The notes below the pieces were generated by a model that saw only the letters and a program-made list of their open reading frames with translations, made no database searches and was not told the DNA's origin. From an uncultured Lachnospiraceae bacterium (GTDB lineage: Bacteria > Bacillota > Clostridia > Lachnospirales > Lachnospiraceae), in the NCBI GenBank assembly GCA_958402795.1, contig CATXUX010000018.1:1-64000 (forward strand): DNA of 64,000 nt, read 5' to 3'. Positions 1 to 8,262 of this stretch are shown here, in pieces; the stretch's first letter is position 1; each line of letters starts with the position of its first letter. The position numbers and the translations under genes are program-made.

Positions 1-1
1 G

Positions 2-1033
2 GAAGTCCGGCAGGTCTCCCTGATGACGCCCAAGGGAGTTCTGTTATATCTGGACGTGGAGCGGATCACAAGAGGGCAGGATTATGTGAGCTGCGCGATC
101 CGCAAAGACAGCGGCGACGATCCGGATGTGACGAATGGGGTTTATGTCTATGCGCGTGTGGAACGGACCTGCGGCAGGGAACTGACACTGGACGGCGGCG
201 AAGGCGTCGGCAGAGTGACAAAAAAAGGACTGGAACAAAAGATCGGAGAGGCGGCGATCAATAAGGTTCCCCGGCAGATGATCCTGGAAGCGGTGCAGGA
301 GCAGCGCAGCCGGTTTGGTTTTGAAAACGGACTGGCTATCACAATTTCGATCCCGGAAGGAAAGGAACTGGCGGCAAAGACGTTTAATCCGCGGCTTGGG
401 ATTGAAGGGGGAATCTCGGTACTCGGAACAAGCGGAATTGTAGAGCCGATGAGCGAGAAGGCACTGACAGAAACGATTTATCTGGAAATGAAGATGCTCA
501 AAGAGAATGGAACTGATTACTGTTATGTAACTCCGGGCAATTACGGAATGGATTTCCTGCGGGAAGAACTGGGGTATGAGGGAAAACTGGCGGTAAAATG
601 CAGCAATTATATCGGGGAAGTCATTGACGACGCGGTTCAACTTGAGATGAGAGGAATCTTGCTGGTCGGACATATCGGAAAGCTCGTGAAGGTGGCGGCA
701 GGCGTAATGAACACACATTCCCGGCAGGCGGACTGCCGGATGGAGGTGCTTGCATCACATGCGGCGATGGCAGGGGCGAAGAGCCAGACAGTGCGAGAAT
801 TGATGGCATGTACGACGACGGCAGAAGCATTGGATATTTTAAAGAAAGAAGGACTGCAAAAACCTGTGATGGAAAGCGTGACCAGAAGGATTGAATTTTA
901 TCTGCAGCAGCGAGCGGGAGAACGGCTGAAAACCGGAGCTGTTATGTTCTCGCTGGAAGACGGGATACTGGGAGAAACATCCCGGGCGGAAGAACTGCTT
1001 GGGGAGATCCGAAGCCGGTATCAAGAAACCTGA
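2..1033 (+). CDS. cbiD: Cobalt-precorrin-5B C1-methyltransferase CbiD (5' end outside window)
   Basis: CbiD methylates C1 of the corrin ring in the anaerobic (early cobalt insertion) cobalamin pathway, using SAM. The visible 343 codons contain the family's KDSGDDPDVTNG block and, near the N-terminal edge, a TPKGVLLYLDVE-like strand. The frame is open to base 2, and the codons before the ATG at 23 still read like CbiD, so 23 is an internal Met and the true start lies upstream. CbiD proteins are usually about 360-380 residues, so roughly 20-40 residues are missing. It is the first visible gene of the cobalamin operon, 20 bp ahead of cbiL. Presence of CbiD rather than oxygen-dependent CobG/CobF marks the anaerobic route. 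Confidence 0.93.
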   Translation, partial: EVRQVSLMTPKGVLLYLDVERITRGQDYVSCAIRKDSGDDPDVTNGVYVYARVERTCGRELTLDGGEGVGRVTKKGLEQKIGEAAINKVPRQMILEAVQEQRSRFGFENGLAITISIPEGKELAAKTFNPRLGIEGGISVLGTSGIVEPMSEKALTETIYLEMKMLKENGTDYCYVTPGNYGMDFLREELGYEGKLAVKCSNYIGEVIDDAVQLEMRGILLVGHIGKLVKVAAGVMNTHSRQADCRMEVLASHAAMAGAKSQTVRELMACTTTAEALDILKKEGLQKPVMESVTRRIEFYLQQRAGERLKTGAVMFSLEDGILGETSRAEELLGEIRSRYQET

Positions 1034-1053
1034 TAAGAAAAGGAGATAGAAAT

Positions 1054-1806
1054 ATGCAGGGCATTTTTTATGGGATCGGTGTGGGACCGGGAGATCCGGA
1101 ACTGCTGACACTGAAAGCACTCAGACTGATCGGCGCGTGTGAAGTTCTGGCTGTGGCAGTGTCGGACGCTGCACTTACAGAGCCGCTATATGACCGGAGA
1201 CAGGATACCGGAAATGAAAAATTCCTTGAGACGTGTACGGCGTATCAGATCGTTCGCGCGGCGCTGCCGGAGGTGGAAGACAAGGAAATTCTATATCTTC
1301 CGATGCCGATGATCCGTGATCAGGACAGGCTTAAGGAGATTCATGATATCTGTGCCAAAAAAGCGGCGGAGGTGTTGGATGGCGGAAAGAATATTGCCTG
1401 CATCACGCTTGGCGATCCGACGGTGTATTCTACCAGCCTTTATATCCATAAACGTCTGAAAGCAATGGAATATGAAACGAGACTGATTCCCGGCGTGCCT
1501 TCATTTTGCGCGGCGGCAGCAAGGCTGGATACCGGACTGGCGGAGAACCGGGAGGAGCTGCATATATTTCCGGCATCTTACGGGGTGGAACAAAGTCTGG
1601 AACTTCCCGGAACCAAGGTATTGATGAAGGCAGGAAAACAGATGCCTTTGGTGAAAAAAATGATCGCTGACAGAGATCTGGAAGTACAGATGGTAGAAAA
1701 CTGCGGGATGGAGCAGGAACGGATATACCAAAGCGCAGAGGAAATTCCGGACACTGCGGGATATTATTCGCTGCTCATTGTGAAAAGCCGAAAAGGAGAG
1801 GAGTAA
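1054..1806 (+). CDS. cbiL: Cobalt-precorrin-2 C20-methyltransferase CbiL
   Basis: Predicted SAM-dependent methyltransferase adding the C20 methyl to cobalt-precorrin-2. The 250-residue protein opens with the tetrapyrrole-methylase nucleotide motif GIGVGPGDPELLTLKA, carries the second glycine-rich segment LGDPTVYST near residue 125, and has the PGVPSFCAAAA segment that helps shape the SAM site. Length is normal (230-260). A clear AAGGAGAT site sits about 8 bp before the ATG at 1054. It follows cbiD by 20 bp and is separated from cbiF by 2 bp, so translation is probably coupled. CobI is the aerobic-pathway name for the same fold; CbiL is preferred because of the neighbouring cbiD. Confidence 0.93.
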   Translation: MQGIFYGIGVGPGDPELLTLKALRLIGACEVLAVAVSDAALTEPLYDRRQDTGNEKFLETCTAYQIVRAALPEVEDKEILYLPMPMIRDQDRLKEIHDICAKKAAEVLDGGKNIACITLGDPTVYSTSLYIHKRLKAMEYETRLIPGVPSFCAAAARLDTGLAENREELHIFPASYGVEQSLELPGTKVLMKAGKQMPLVKKMIADRDLEVQMVENCGMEQERIYQSAEEIPDTAGYYSLLIVKSRKGEE

Positions 1807-1808
1807 GT

Positions 1809-2579
1809 ATGGTTACATTTGTCGGAGCAGGACCGGGAGCAGAGGACCTGATCACGGTAAGAGGACAGCAGTATCTTAAGGAGGCGGATATCATTGTTTA
1901 TGCCGGTTCCCTTGTGAACCCAAAGCTCCTGGAGAACAGAAAAGAAGGCTGTAAGGTATATAACAGTGCAGAAATGACGCTGGAGGAGGTACTGAAGGTC
2001 CTGATTGAAGGAGATCGCGCGGGAAAAGCGGTTGTCCGGCTGCATACGGGCGATCCCTGCCTTTACGGCGCGATCCGTGAGCAGATGGATGCCTTAGAAC
2101 AAGAAGGGATTACTTATGAGATTTGTCCGGGGGTCAGTTCCTTCAGTGGAGCGGCGTCAGCGCTGCAGGCAGAATATACACTTCCCGGCGTCTCCCAATC
2201 CGTGGTGATCACCCGGATGGCGGGAAGAACGCCGGTTCCGGAGCGGGAATCCATCCGTGCATTTGCCGCACATCACGCAACGATGGTGATTTTTTTGAGC
2301 GCAGGAATGACAGGAGAGGTACAACAAGAACTTCTGGAGGGCGGTTATGAGCCGGACACACCGGCCGCGATCGTGTACAAAGCGACATGGCCCGAAGAGC
2401 AGGTGTTTCGCTGTACTGTGGAAACACTTGCAGACACGGCGGCTCAGCATGGAATCCGGAAAACGGCGCTGATCGTTGTGGGAAATATTCTGGAAGGAGA
2501 GTATCATCGTTCTGAGCTGTATAATCCCGATTTCTCGACAGAATTTCGGCAGGCAAGGACCACGGAGACCGGGAAATGA
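1809..2579 (+). CDS. cbiF: Cobalt-precorrin-4 C11-methyltransferase CbiF
   Basis: Predicted SAM-dependent enzyme that methylates C11 of cobalt-precorrin-4. The 256-residue protein starts with FVGAGPGAEDLITVRG, has the CbiF-typical segment DIIVYAGSLVNP near residue 34, the TGDPCLYGA loop near residue 80, and the PGVSSFSGAAS and SVVITRMAGRTP stretches conserved in CbiF/CobM. It begins 2 bp after the cbiL stop, with AGGAGAGGAG as ribosome binding site inside the end of cbiL. The methylase paralogues of this operon (cbiL, cbiF, cbiH, cbiE, cobA) share the N-terminal GxGxGxxxLLT motif, so identity rests on the internal motifs, which fit CbiF well. Confidence 0.94.
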   Translation: MVTFVGAGPGAEDLITVRGQQYLKEADIIVYAGSLVNPKLLENRKEGCKVYNSAEMTLEEVLKVLIEGDRAGKAVVRLHTGDPCLYGAIREQMDALEQEGITYEICPGVSSFSGAASALQAEYTLPGVSQSVVITRMAGRTPVPERESIRAFAAHHATMVIFLSAGMTGEVQQELLEGGYEPDTPAAIVYKATWPEEQVFRCTVETLADTAAQHGIRKTALIVVGNILEGEYHRSELYNPDFSTEFRQARTTETGK

Positions 2580-2613
2580 TACGAGAAAGGCAGACAGAAT
2601 AGAGGTGGCATGG

Positions 2614-3345
2614 ATGAAAAAAGTATATGTGATCGGACTTGGCCCGGGCGGCGGAGAACAAATGACCATGGAAGCAAAGAGCGCGCTGGATCGTTGTTCA
2701 GTTGTTGTCGGTTATCCGGTGTATCTGGATCTGATCCGGAGGGATTATCCGGAGAAACAGTATCTTAGCACTCCCATGCGTCAGGAAGAAAAACGGTGCC
2801 GGATGGCGCTTGAGGAGGCACAAAAAGAGAAGACGGTCGGAATGGTCTGCAGCGGAGACGCCGGAGTATATGGCATGGCAGGTCTGATGCTGGAACTGGG
2901 AGAAGAATTTTCCGATGTGGATATTGAAATCGTCCCGGGCGTTACTGCCGCAACCGGCGGGGCGGCAGTTCTCGGAGCGCCGCTCATGCACGATTTTGCA
3001 GTCATCAGCTTAAGCGACCTGATGACGCCGTGGGAGAAGATTGAAACTCGCCTGCGTGCAGCGGCGATGGCAGATTTTGTAGTCTGCCTGTACAATCCGT
3101 CCAGCAGGAAACGGCGGGATTATCTGAAAAAAGCGTGCAGGATTCTGGGAGAATTCAAGTCGCCTGCGACGGTTTGCGGTCTGGTTCGCAATATCGGACG
3201 GGAGGAAGAATCAAAGCAGATTTTGACACTGGCGGAGCTGGAGGAGACAGAAGTGGATATGTTCACGACTGTATTTGTCGGAAACGAACAGACACGGGTT
3301 TTGAACGGGAGAATGGTGACACCGAGAGGGTATGGGGTTGCATAA
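2614..3345 (+). CDS. cbiH: Cobalt-factor III / precorrin-3B C17-methyltransferase CbiH
   Basis: Predicted ring-contracting methyltransferase that adds a methyl at C17. I chose ATG 2614: an AGAGGTGG site lies just before it, the protein then starts MKKVYVIGLGPGG as in the family, and the upstream in-frame extension (from 2476) only overlaps cbiF. The resulting 243 residues match CbiH length. CbiH-like segments are VVGYPVYLDLI near residue 32, CSGDAGVYGMAG near residue 80, the PGVTAATGGAAVLGAPL block and LYNPSSRKR near residue 155. It contains no extra iron-sulfur domain such as some CbiH60-type proteins carry. It is followed by a 72-bp gap that may hold an internal promoter. Confidence 0.92.
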   Translation: MKKVYVIGLGPGGGEQMTMEAKSALDRCSVVVGYPVYLDLIRRDYPEKQYLSTPMRQEEKRCRMALEEAQKEKTVGMVCSGDAGVYGMAGLMLELGEEFSDVDIEIVPGVTAATGGAAVLGAPLMHDFAVISLSDLMTPWEKIETRLRAAAMADFVVCLYNPSSRKRRDYLKKACRILGEFKSPATVCGLVRNIGREEESKQILTLAELEETEVDMFTTVFVGNEQTRVLNGRMVTPRGYGVA

Positions 3346-3366
3346 TTTGCAAAAAAGATATATAGT
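3338..3366 (+). promoter_or_regulatory. Possible internal promoter before cbiET
   Basis: TTGCAT at 3338-3343 and TATAGT at 3361-3366 are 17 bp apart in the only A/T-rich gap early in the operon. The -35 overlaps the end of cbiH. Sigma-70-like by inspection only; it could raise expression of cbiET and later genes independently of the operon leader. Confidence 0.3.
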
Positions 3367-3417
3367 AATTAACGAAAAAACGCAGATTTTGCGGTAAACC
3401 AGTACAGGAGCGGGAGA

Positions 3418-4683
3418 ATGAAAAAGAGACGACAGGTTTATCTGGTGGGAATCGGAATGGGAGGTCCGCAGTCGCTCACAGCGGAGGCAGAGGATATTCT
3501 GCAAAAATGCGACTGCATCATCGGAGCAGAGAGGATGCTGGAAGCGGCGGGGGGATTTGAAAAGACCAAATATGCGTGTTATGATTCGCAGCAGATTCGG
3601 TTCTGGCTGGGGGAACATCCGGAATACGAAACTGCTGCGGTTGTATTGTCCGGAGATCCCGGCTTTTACAGTGGTGCGAAGAAGCTGGAGACAGAACTGC
3701 AAAGGGAAGCAGAGTATGAAGTTCACATCATTCCGGGAATTTCCTCTGTTGTATATCTTGCGGCACGTCTGCATACTTCCTGGGAAGATGCAAAGTTAGT
3801 GAGCGCTCACGGCAGGGTACAGAATTATATCCAGACGATCGCATATACGAAAAAAACGTTCCTGCTGACGGGAGGCAGGAAAACCGCGGAAGAAATTTGT
3901 CAGAGGGTCAGGGAATACGGACTGGCTGATGTGGAATTTTTCATCGGGCAGAGGCTCTCCTATCCGGATGAGAAAATAGTAGTCCGCAGGGGATCGGAAC
4001 TGGTTCCGGAAGATCTGGACGGATTATGTACGGTGATGGTGGATAATCCGTGCCCTTTGCAGTGGAAATACCGGTCGATTCCGGATGAAGAATGGATACG
4101 GGGAAATGTGCCTGTGACAAAGGCAGAAGTGCGAGAGGTGAGTCTGGGAAAATTAGGACTGACAGAAGACGCTGTACTCTATGATATCGGTGCGGGAACC
4201 GGTTCCGTGGCAGTGGAAGCTGCACTGCGCTCGGAGAAGATCCGGGTTTATGCAATAGAGAAGAACCCGGAGGGAATTGCGCTGATCGGGCACAACCGGA
4301 GAAAATTTTGTACGGATCTGGTTATTCCGGTAAAGGGAACGGCTCCGGAGGCGTTGAAACGTCTGGAAGCGCCGACGCATGTGTTTATCGGCGGCAGCGG
4401 CGGTCATCTGACAGAAATCCTTCGCTGTGTGCGTGAGAAAAATCCACATGTCCGGATTGTCATCAATGCGCTTACACTGGAAACAGTGGGAAAGGTGACG
4501 GAGGCGATGGAAGAAGGACTGCTTGATCAGCCGGAAATCATCCAGATATCGGTGGCGAAAGCGCGACTTCTTGGAAAATATCACCTGATGACGGGTCAGA
4601 ATCCTGTTTATATTGTTACGGATGCGGGAAACAGGATCAATGAGAATAAGATGACCAATGAGCGAAGTATGACGGATGAGTAA
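3418..4683 (+). CDS. cbiET: CbiE-CbiT fusion (cobalt-precorrin-7 C5-methyltransferase / cobalt-precorrin-6B C15-methyltransferase, decarboxylating)
   Basis: Two-domain enzyme, equivalent in layout to CobL. Residues about 1-200 are the CbiE tetrapyrrole methylase (LVGIGMGGPQSLTAEA; LSGDPGFYSGA near 78; PGISSVVYLAARL near 110), which methylates C5. Residues about 215-410 are the CbiT Rossmann methyltransferase, with the SAM motif LYDIGAGTGSVAVEAA near 258 and FIGGSGGHL near 323, which methylates C15 and decarboxylates the C12 acetate. At 421 residues the length fits a full fusion. The last dozen codons are built from an 18-bp tandem repeat that also contains the stop codon and continues past it, so the C-terminus is a short repeat-derived tail. 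Confidence 0.93.
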   Translation: MKKRRQVYLVGIGMGGPQSLTAEAEDILQKCDCIIGAERMLEAAGGFEKTKYACYDSQQIRFWLGEHPEYETAAVVLSGDPGFYSGAKKLETELQREAEYEVHIIPGISSVVYLAARLHTSWEDAKLVSAHGRVQNYIQTIAYTKKTFLLTGGRKTAEEICQRVREYGLADVEFFIGQRLSYPDEKIVVRRGSELVPEDLDGLCTVMVDNPCPLQWKYRSIPDEEWIRGNVPVTKAEVREVSLGKLGLTEDAVLYDIGAGTGSVAVEAALRSEKIRVYAIEKNPEGIALIGHNRRKFCTDLVIPVKGTAPEALKRLEAPTHVFIGGSGGHLTEILRCVREKNPHVRIVINALTLETVGKVTEAMEEGLLDQPEIIQISVAKARLLGKYHLMTGQNPVYIVTDAGNRINENKMTNERSMTDE

Positions 4684-4704
4684 AGTATGACCGATGAAGG
4701 CAGT
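4651..4704 (+). repeat. Three tandem 18-bp units spanning the cbiET stop codon
   Basis: Units start at 4651, 4669 and 4687, each beginning ATGAC and ending AGT, with a further partial unit at 4705. The TAA of cbiET falls inside the second unit. The repeat fills most of the gap to cbiA. A gain or loss of units would alter only the C-terminal tail and the spacer. Confidence 0.8.
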
Positions 4705-4724
4705 ATGGATAAAGGAGAGAAATT

Positions 4725-6134
4725 ATGCGGATTCCAAGAGTGATGATTGCGGCAGGCGCCAGCGGCAGCGGAAAAACAACGATCACCTGTGCACTTCTGG
4801 AAGCGCTGCGACAGCGGGGAATGCATGTATCGGCGTGCAAATGCGGACCGGATTACATTGATCCGTTGTTTCACAGGGAAGTACTGGAGGTCCCTTCGGA
4901 AAATCTGGATTTGTTTTTTTGCGATCAGGAGGAACTGACAGATCTGTTCCTGCGTCATGGAAAAGAAGCGGATCTGGTGGTGACGGAAGGCGTCATGGGT
5001 TACTACGATGGTCTTTCCATGGATTCGGACGAGGGAAGCAGCTATGCTGTGGCGTCAGCTCTCGGAATGCCGGTCGTTCTTGTCGTACCATGCCGGGGGA
5101 TGGCACTGTCGGTTGTTCCGGTTATTCTTGGTATGCTGGAATTTCGGCAGGACAGCATGATCCGAGGGATTCTTCTGAACCGGATTTCAGAGAAATTATT
5201 TCCCAGAATGAAGGCGATGGTCGAGAAAGAGCTGCACAGGCGGGGATATGACATTCCTGTGGTCGGGTATGTGCCGGAGAATGAGGCGTTTCATCTGGAA
5301 AGCCGACATCTGGGACTGGTTTTACCCGACGAGACAGACCGTCTTAGAGAACGGCTGGAGGCAGCGGGAAGGATCCTTGGGAATACGGTAGATCTGGAGC
5401 AGATTCGAAGGATCGCAGAGCAGGCTTCAGATTTGAATCCGGTCAAAAGAACGGCAGGGACAAAACAGATCAGGAATCGTGCAGAGCCGGTTCGGATCGG
5501 GATCGCGCGGGATCAGGCGTTCTGCTTTTATTATGAAGAGAATCTCCGGCTGCTGCGTCAGGCAGGGTGCGAACTGATTCCGTTTTCGCCGATGCAGGAT
5601 AAAACGCTTCCGCCGGATCTGGACGGCATGATCCTCGGAGGCGGATATCCGGAAGTATTTGCGGAAGTATTGTCAAAGAACAGCTCCATGCGGAAAGCGG
5701 TTCGCGCACAGATTGCGGATGGAATGCCCTGCCTTGCGGAATGCGGTGGGTTTCTATATTTACATGAACTGCTGGAAGGAGAAGACGGGAAGAGTTATCC
5801 GATGGCGGGCGTGATTTGCGGCAGAGCGTTTCGAACGGGAAGGCTGGGCAGATTCGGATATGTTCGTGTGCAGGCACAGCAGGACGGGGCATATCTGAAA
5901 TCCGGGGAGAGCATACGCGGACACGAGTTTCATTACTGGGACAGTCCGGCAAACGGAGCAGACTGTCTGGCAGTAAAACCCGGAGGAACACGCAGCTGGA
6001 ACTGTGTCCATATGAAAGAAAATCTGTTTGCGGGGTTCCCGCACCTATATTTTGCGTCGAATCCGGAATTTGTAAACCGGTTCGTGCTAAGATGCAGAAT
6101 GCGAAGCATGCGCATACCGACAGAGCAGTTGTAA
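4725..6134 (+). CDS. cbiA: Cobyrinate a,c-diamide synthase CbiA
   Basis: Predicted glutamine- and ATP-dependent amidotransferase that amidates the a and c side chains of cobyrinate. The N-terminal half is a dethiobiotin-synthetase-like P-loop domain (AGASGSGKTT near residues 10-19, CGPDYIDP near 40, VVTEGVMGYYDG near 87). The C-terminal half is a class I-type GATase with nucleophile Cys340 in LAECGGF and the RGHEFHYWDS segment near 395. The 469-residue length is typical. The ATG at 4725 follows GGAGAG at suitable spacing. CbiA versus the hydrogenobyrinate enzyme CobB cannot be separated by sequence alone; the anaerobic context favours CbiA. Confidence 0.95.
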   Translation: MRIPRVMIAAGASGSGKTTITCALLEALRQRGMHVSACKCGPDYIDPLFHREVLEVPSENLDLFFCDQEELTDLFLRHGKEADLVVTEGVMGYYDGLSMDSDEGSSYAVASALGMPVVLVVPCRGMALSVVPVILGMLEFRQDSMIRGILLNRISEKLFPRMKAMVEKELHRRGYDIPVVGYVPENEAFHLESRHLGLVLPDETDRLRERLEAAGRILGNTVDLEQIRRIAEQASDLNPVKRTAGTKQIRNRAEPVRIGIARDQAFCFYYEENLRLLRQAGCELIPFSPMQDKTLPPDLDGMILGGGYPEVFAEVLSKNSSMRKAVRAQIADGMPCLAECGGFLYLHELLEGEDGKSYPMAGVICGRAFRTGRLGRFGYVRVQAQQDGAYLKSGESIRGHEFHYWDSPANGADCLAVKPGGTRSWNCVHMKENLFAGFPHLYFASNPEFVNRFVLRCRMRSMRIPTEQL

Positions 6135-6217
6135 ATGGTAACAGAATGTGAAGAGTACGCATGCTGACGGGGGACTGTAAATGGTGTCAGGAGAAGAGGA
6201 TAAACGAGGAAAAAAGC

Positions 6218-7279
6218 ATGACGATAGAAGACTTGAGAAATACGATTAAACCAGCCGATGAAAATTGTATGGAGCAGGCGAGAAACCGGTGGATGACGGT
6301 TGCGAAGCCGTTGTTCAGCCTTGGAAAACTGGAAGAGGCAGTCATCCGCATGGCGGGCATGAAGCGCACGGCAGAGTATACGCTGGATCAAAAAGGACTT
6401 GTCGTGATGTGCGCGGATAACGGAGTGGTGGAGGAAGGCGTCACCCAGACCGGGCAGGAAGTGACGGCGGTGGTTGCGGCTAATTTTACAAAACCGGACG
6501 CAGTGAGCACTTCGATCATGGCGGAGACGGCGGGCGTTGACGTTTTTCCGGTAGACATCGGTATGGCAGTGGATGTGCCCTCTGTGACCAGAGCCGGTCA
6601 GAAAGTGGCTTATGGGACGAAGAATTTTGCAAAAGAACCGGCAATGACGCGGGACGAGGTGTGGAGCGCCATTTCTGTCGGGATTGAGCAGGTGCGGCAT
6701 CTGAAAGCGCAGGGATATCAAATTCTTGGAACCGGAGAAATGGGAATCGGAAATACGACTTCCAGCAGCGCGGTATGTGCAGTCCTGCTTGGCAGAGAAG
6801 TAGAAGAGGTGACGGGAAAAGGCGCCGGACTGACGGCGGAGGGACTGACGCAGAAGATCCGGGTGATCCGCGAGGCAATCCATCTGCATCAGCCGGACGC
6901 GGAGGATGTGGTTGACGTCCTTTCGAAAGTAGGAGGACTGGACATTGCCGGACTGACCGGGGTTTATCTTGGCGGGGCGCTGTACCATGTGCCGGTCGTG
7001 CTGGACGGATTTATCTCATCTACAGCAGCACTGTGCGCAGCGCGGCTGGTTCCGGCGGCGCGGGACTATATGCTGCCGTCTCATGTTTCAAAAGAACCTG
7101 CGGGGCAGATGGTTCTGGATGCACTGGAGTTATCTCCGCTTCTGACCTGTGATATGAGTCTGGGAGAGGGAAGCGGTGCAGTCGCAGTGATGCCGCTTCT
7201 GGAAATGGGACTGCAGGTCTACCGGAAAATGAGTACGTTTGAGGAAATCCAGATTCAGAGCTATGAGGTACTGGATTAG
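6218..7279 (+). CDS. cobT: Nicotinate-nucleotide:dimethylbenzimidazole phosphoribosyltransferase CobT
   Basis: Transfers phosphoribose from nicotinate mononucleotide to the lower-ligand base (for example DMB or another benzimidazole or purine), making alpha-ribazole phosphate. ATG 6218 was chosen over the upstream in-frame ATG at 6161 because ACGAGGA lies just before it and the protein then begins MTIEDLRNTI at the normal family length (353 residues). Recognisable stretches are MCADNGVVEEGVTQTG near residue 80, GEMGIGNTTSSSAV near 175, the GKGAGLT turn near 207, and the C-terminal SLGEGSGAV. No bza genes for DMB synthesis are nearby, so the natural base is not predictable here. Confidence 0.95.
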   Translation: MTIEDLRNTIKPADENCMEQARNRWMTVAKPLFSLGKLEEAVIRMAGMKRTAEYTLDQKGLVVMCADNGVVEEGVTQTGQEVTAVVAANFTKPDAVSTSIMAETAGVDVFPVDIGMAVDVPSVTRAGQKVAYGTKNFAKEPAMTRDEVWSAISVGIEQVRHLKAQGYQILGTGEMGIGNTTSSSAVCAVLLGREVEEVTGKGAGLTAEGLTQKIRVIREAIHLHQPDAEDVVDVLSKVGGLDIAGLTGVYLGGALYHVPVVLDGFISSTAALCAARLVPAARDYMLPSHVSKEPAGQMVLDALELSPLLTCDMSLGEGSGAVAVMPLLEMGLQVYRKMSTFEEIQIQSYEVLD

Positions 7280-7381
7280 AACAGAAGCAGGACAAGACGC
7301 AGTGTCAGAATGAAAAGGAAGTCAAAGAGCCGGATGAGAAAAACGGTACGGTCAGATCCGGAAAGGAGGGAGAAACGCCGG

Positions 7382-8167
7382 ATGAATACGATACGGTCTT
7401 TATTGCAATCGATGGTGATCGCATTTTCGATGTATTCCAAACTGCCTATGCCAAGAGTGGAATGGAATGAAAAAAATATGAAGCATGCAATGTGTTTTTT
7501 TCCGCTGGTTGGCGCTGTCGCAGGAATCTGTGTCTGGCTTGCCGGGACGTTCTTCCTTGATACTTCTGTCGGAAAAACGTTCGGAATAGTCTTTTTTTCG
7601 GCGGTCATGACACTTCTTCCGCTTGGAATCACAGGAGGAATCCATATGGATGGTTTCCTGGATACGGTCGATGCGCTTAGTTCCTGGGGAGACCGGGAGA
7701 AAAAGCTGGAGATTCTGAAAGACTCTCATAGCGGAGCCTTTGCTGTGATCGGAATGGGCACGTATCTTCTTTGGAATGCTGCATTATGGAGCGAGATGCG
7801 TATAGAAAATCTTCCGGTCGTGTGCTGCGGGTATGTGCTGTCCCGGTCATTCAGTGGTTATTCGGTGGCAGCGTTTCCTCCGGCGAGAGAGGGCGGACTG
7901 GTACGGACATTTCATGACGGGGCGGACCAAAGACGGACGAAGGCCGTAATGGTCGTCTGGATGGTTTTTTCTATTGCCGGAATGATAGCATGCAATGTAA
8001 TAATCGGCGGAATAACGGCTGCTTGTGCCGCAGTCGTGTTTCTATATTACCGGAGACTGTGCAGAGTAAAGTTCGGGGGGATCACAGGAGATCTGGCGGG
8101 ATATTTCCTTCAGGTGTGTGAGCTTGTCATGCTGACGGCAGTTGTGCTGGCAGGACATTTCCTATAA
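7382..8167 (+). CDS. cobS: Adenosylcobinamide-GDP ribazoletransferase (cobalamin synthase) CobS
   Basis: Integral membrane enzyme joining adenosylcobinamide-GDP to alpha-ribazole (phosphate). The protein begins MNTIRSLLQSMVIAFSMYSK at ATG 7382, preceded by AAAGGAGGG; an in-frame upstream ATG at 7310 would add a charged extension unlike the family. The 261 residues are rich in hydrophobic helices. Motifs include the MDGFLDTVDAL segment near residue 84, acidic and metal-binding in the family, and DSHSGAFAVIGMG near 113, both strongly conserved in CobS. It lies between cobT and the phosphatase cobC, as expected for nucleotide-loop assembly. Confidence 0.94.
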   Translation: MNTIRSLLQSMVIAFSMYSKLPMPRVEWNEKNMKHAMCFFPLVGAVAGICVWLAGTFFLDTSVGKTFGIVFFSAVMTLLPLGITGGIHMDGFLDTVDALSSWGDREKKLEILKDSHSGAFAVIGMGTYLLWNAALWSEMRIENLPVVCCGYVLSRSFSGYSVAAFPPAREGGLVRTFHDGADQRRTKAVMVVWMVFSIAGMIACNVIIGGITAACAAVVFLYYRRLCRVKFGGITGDLAGYFLQVCELVMLTAVVLAGHFL

Positions 8168-8262
8168 AAAAATGATTGAAACAGATCAGGTGGAAAAAAT
8201 CCGGAAGAAATACAAAGGTGATGAATTGCAAAGGGACAGCGAACAGCAGAAAGGCGAAAAGG

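Noticed and set aside
23..25. ATG at 23 as the start of cbiD
   Set aside because: The frame is open to base 2 and the preceding codons fit the CbiD strand that leads into TPKGVLLYLDVE, so the gene begins before the window.
44..718. Long minus-strand open frames opposite cbiD, cbiF, cbiA, cbiP, GH106-like and GH2 genes
   Set aside because: They are antisense shadows of well-supported genes, lack ribosome sites, and have Cys/His/Arg/Ser-rich low-quality translations.
2..1050. B12 riboswitch
   Set aside because: A cobalamin operon suggests one, but the operon leader lies upstream of the window and no B12-box-like conserved core was seen in any gap here.
4705..4724. Separate small gene in the cbiET-cbiA gap
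   Set aside because: The short ATG-rich stretch is the tail of the 18-bp repeat, with no coding signal.
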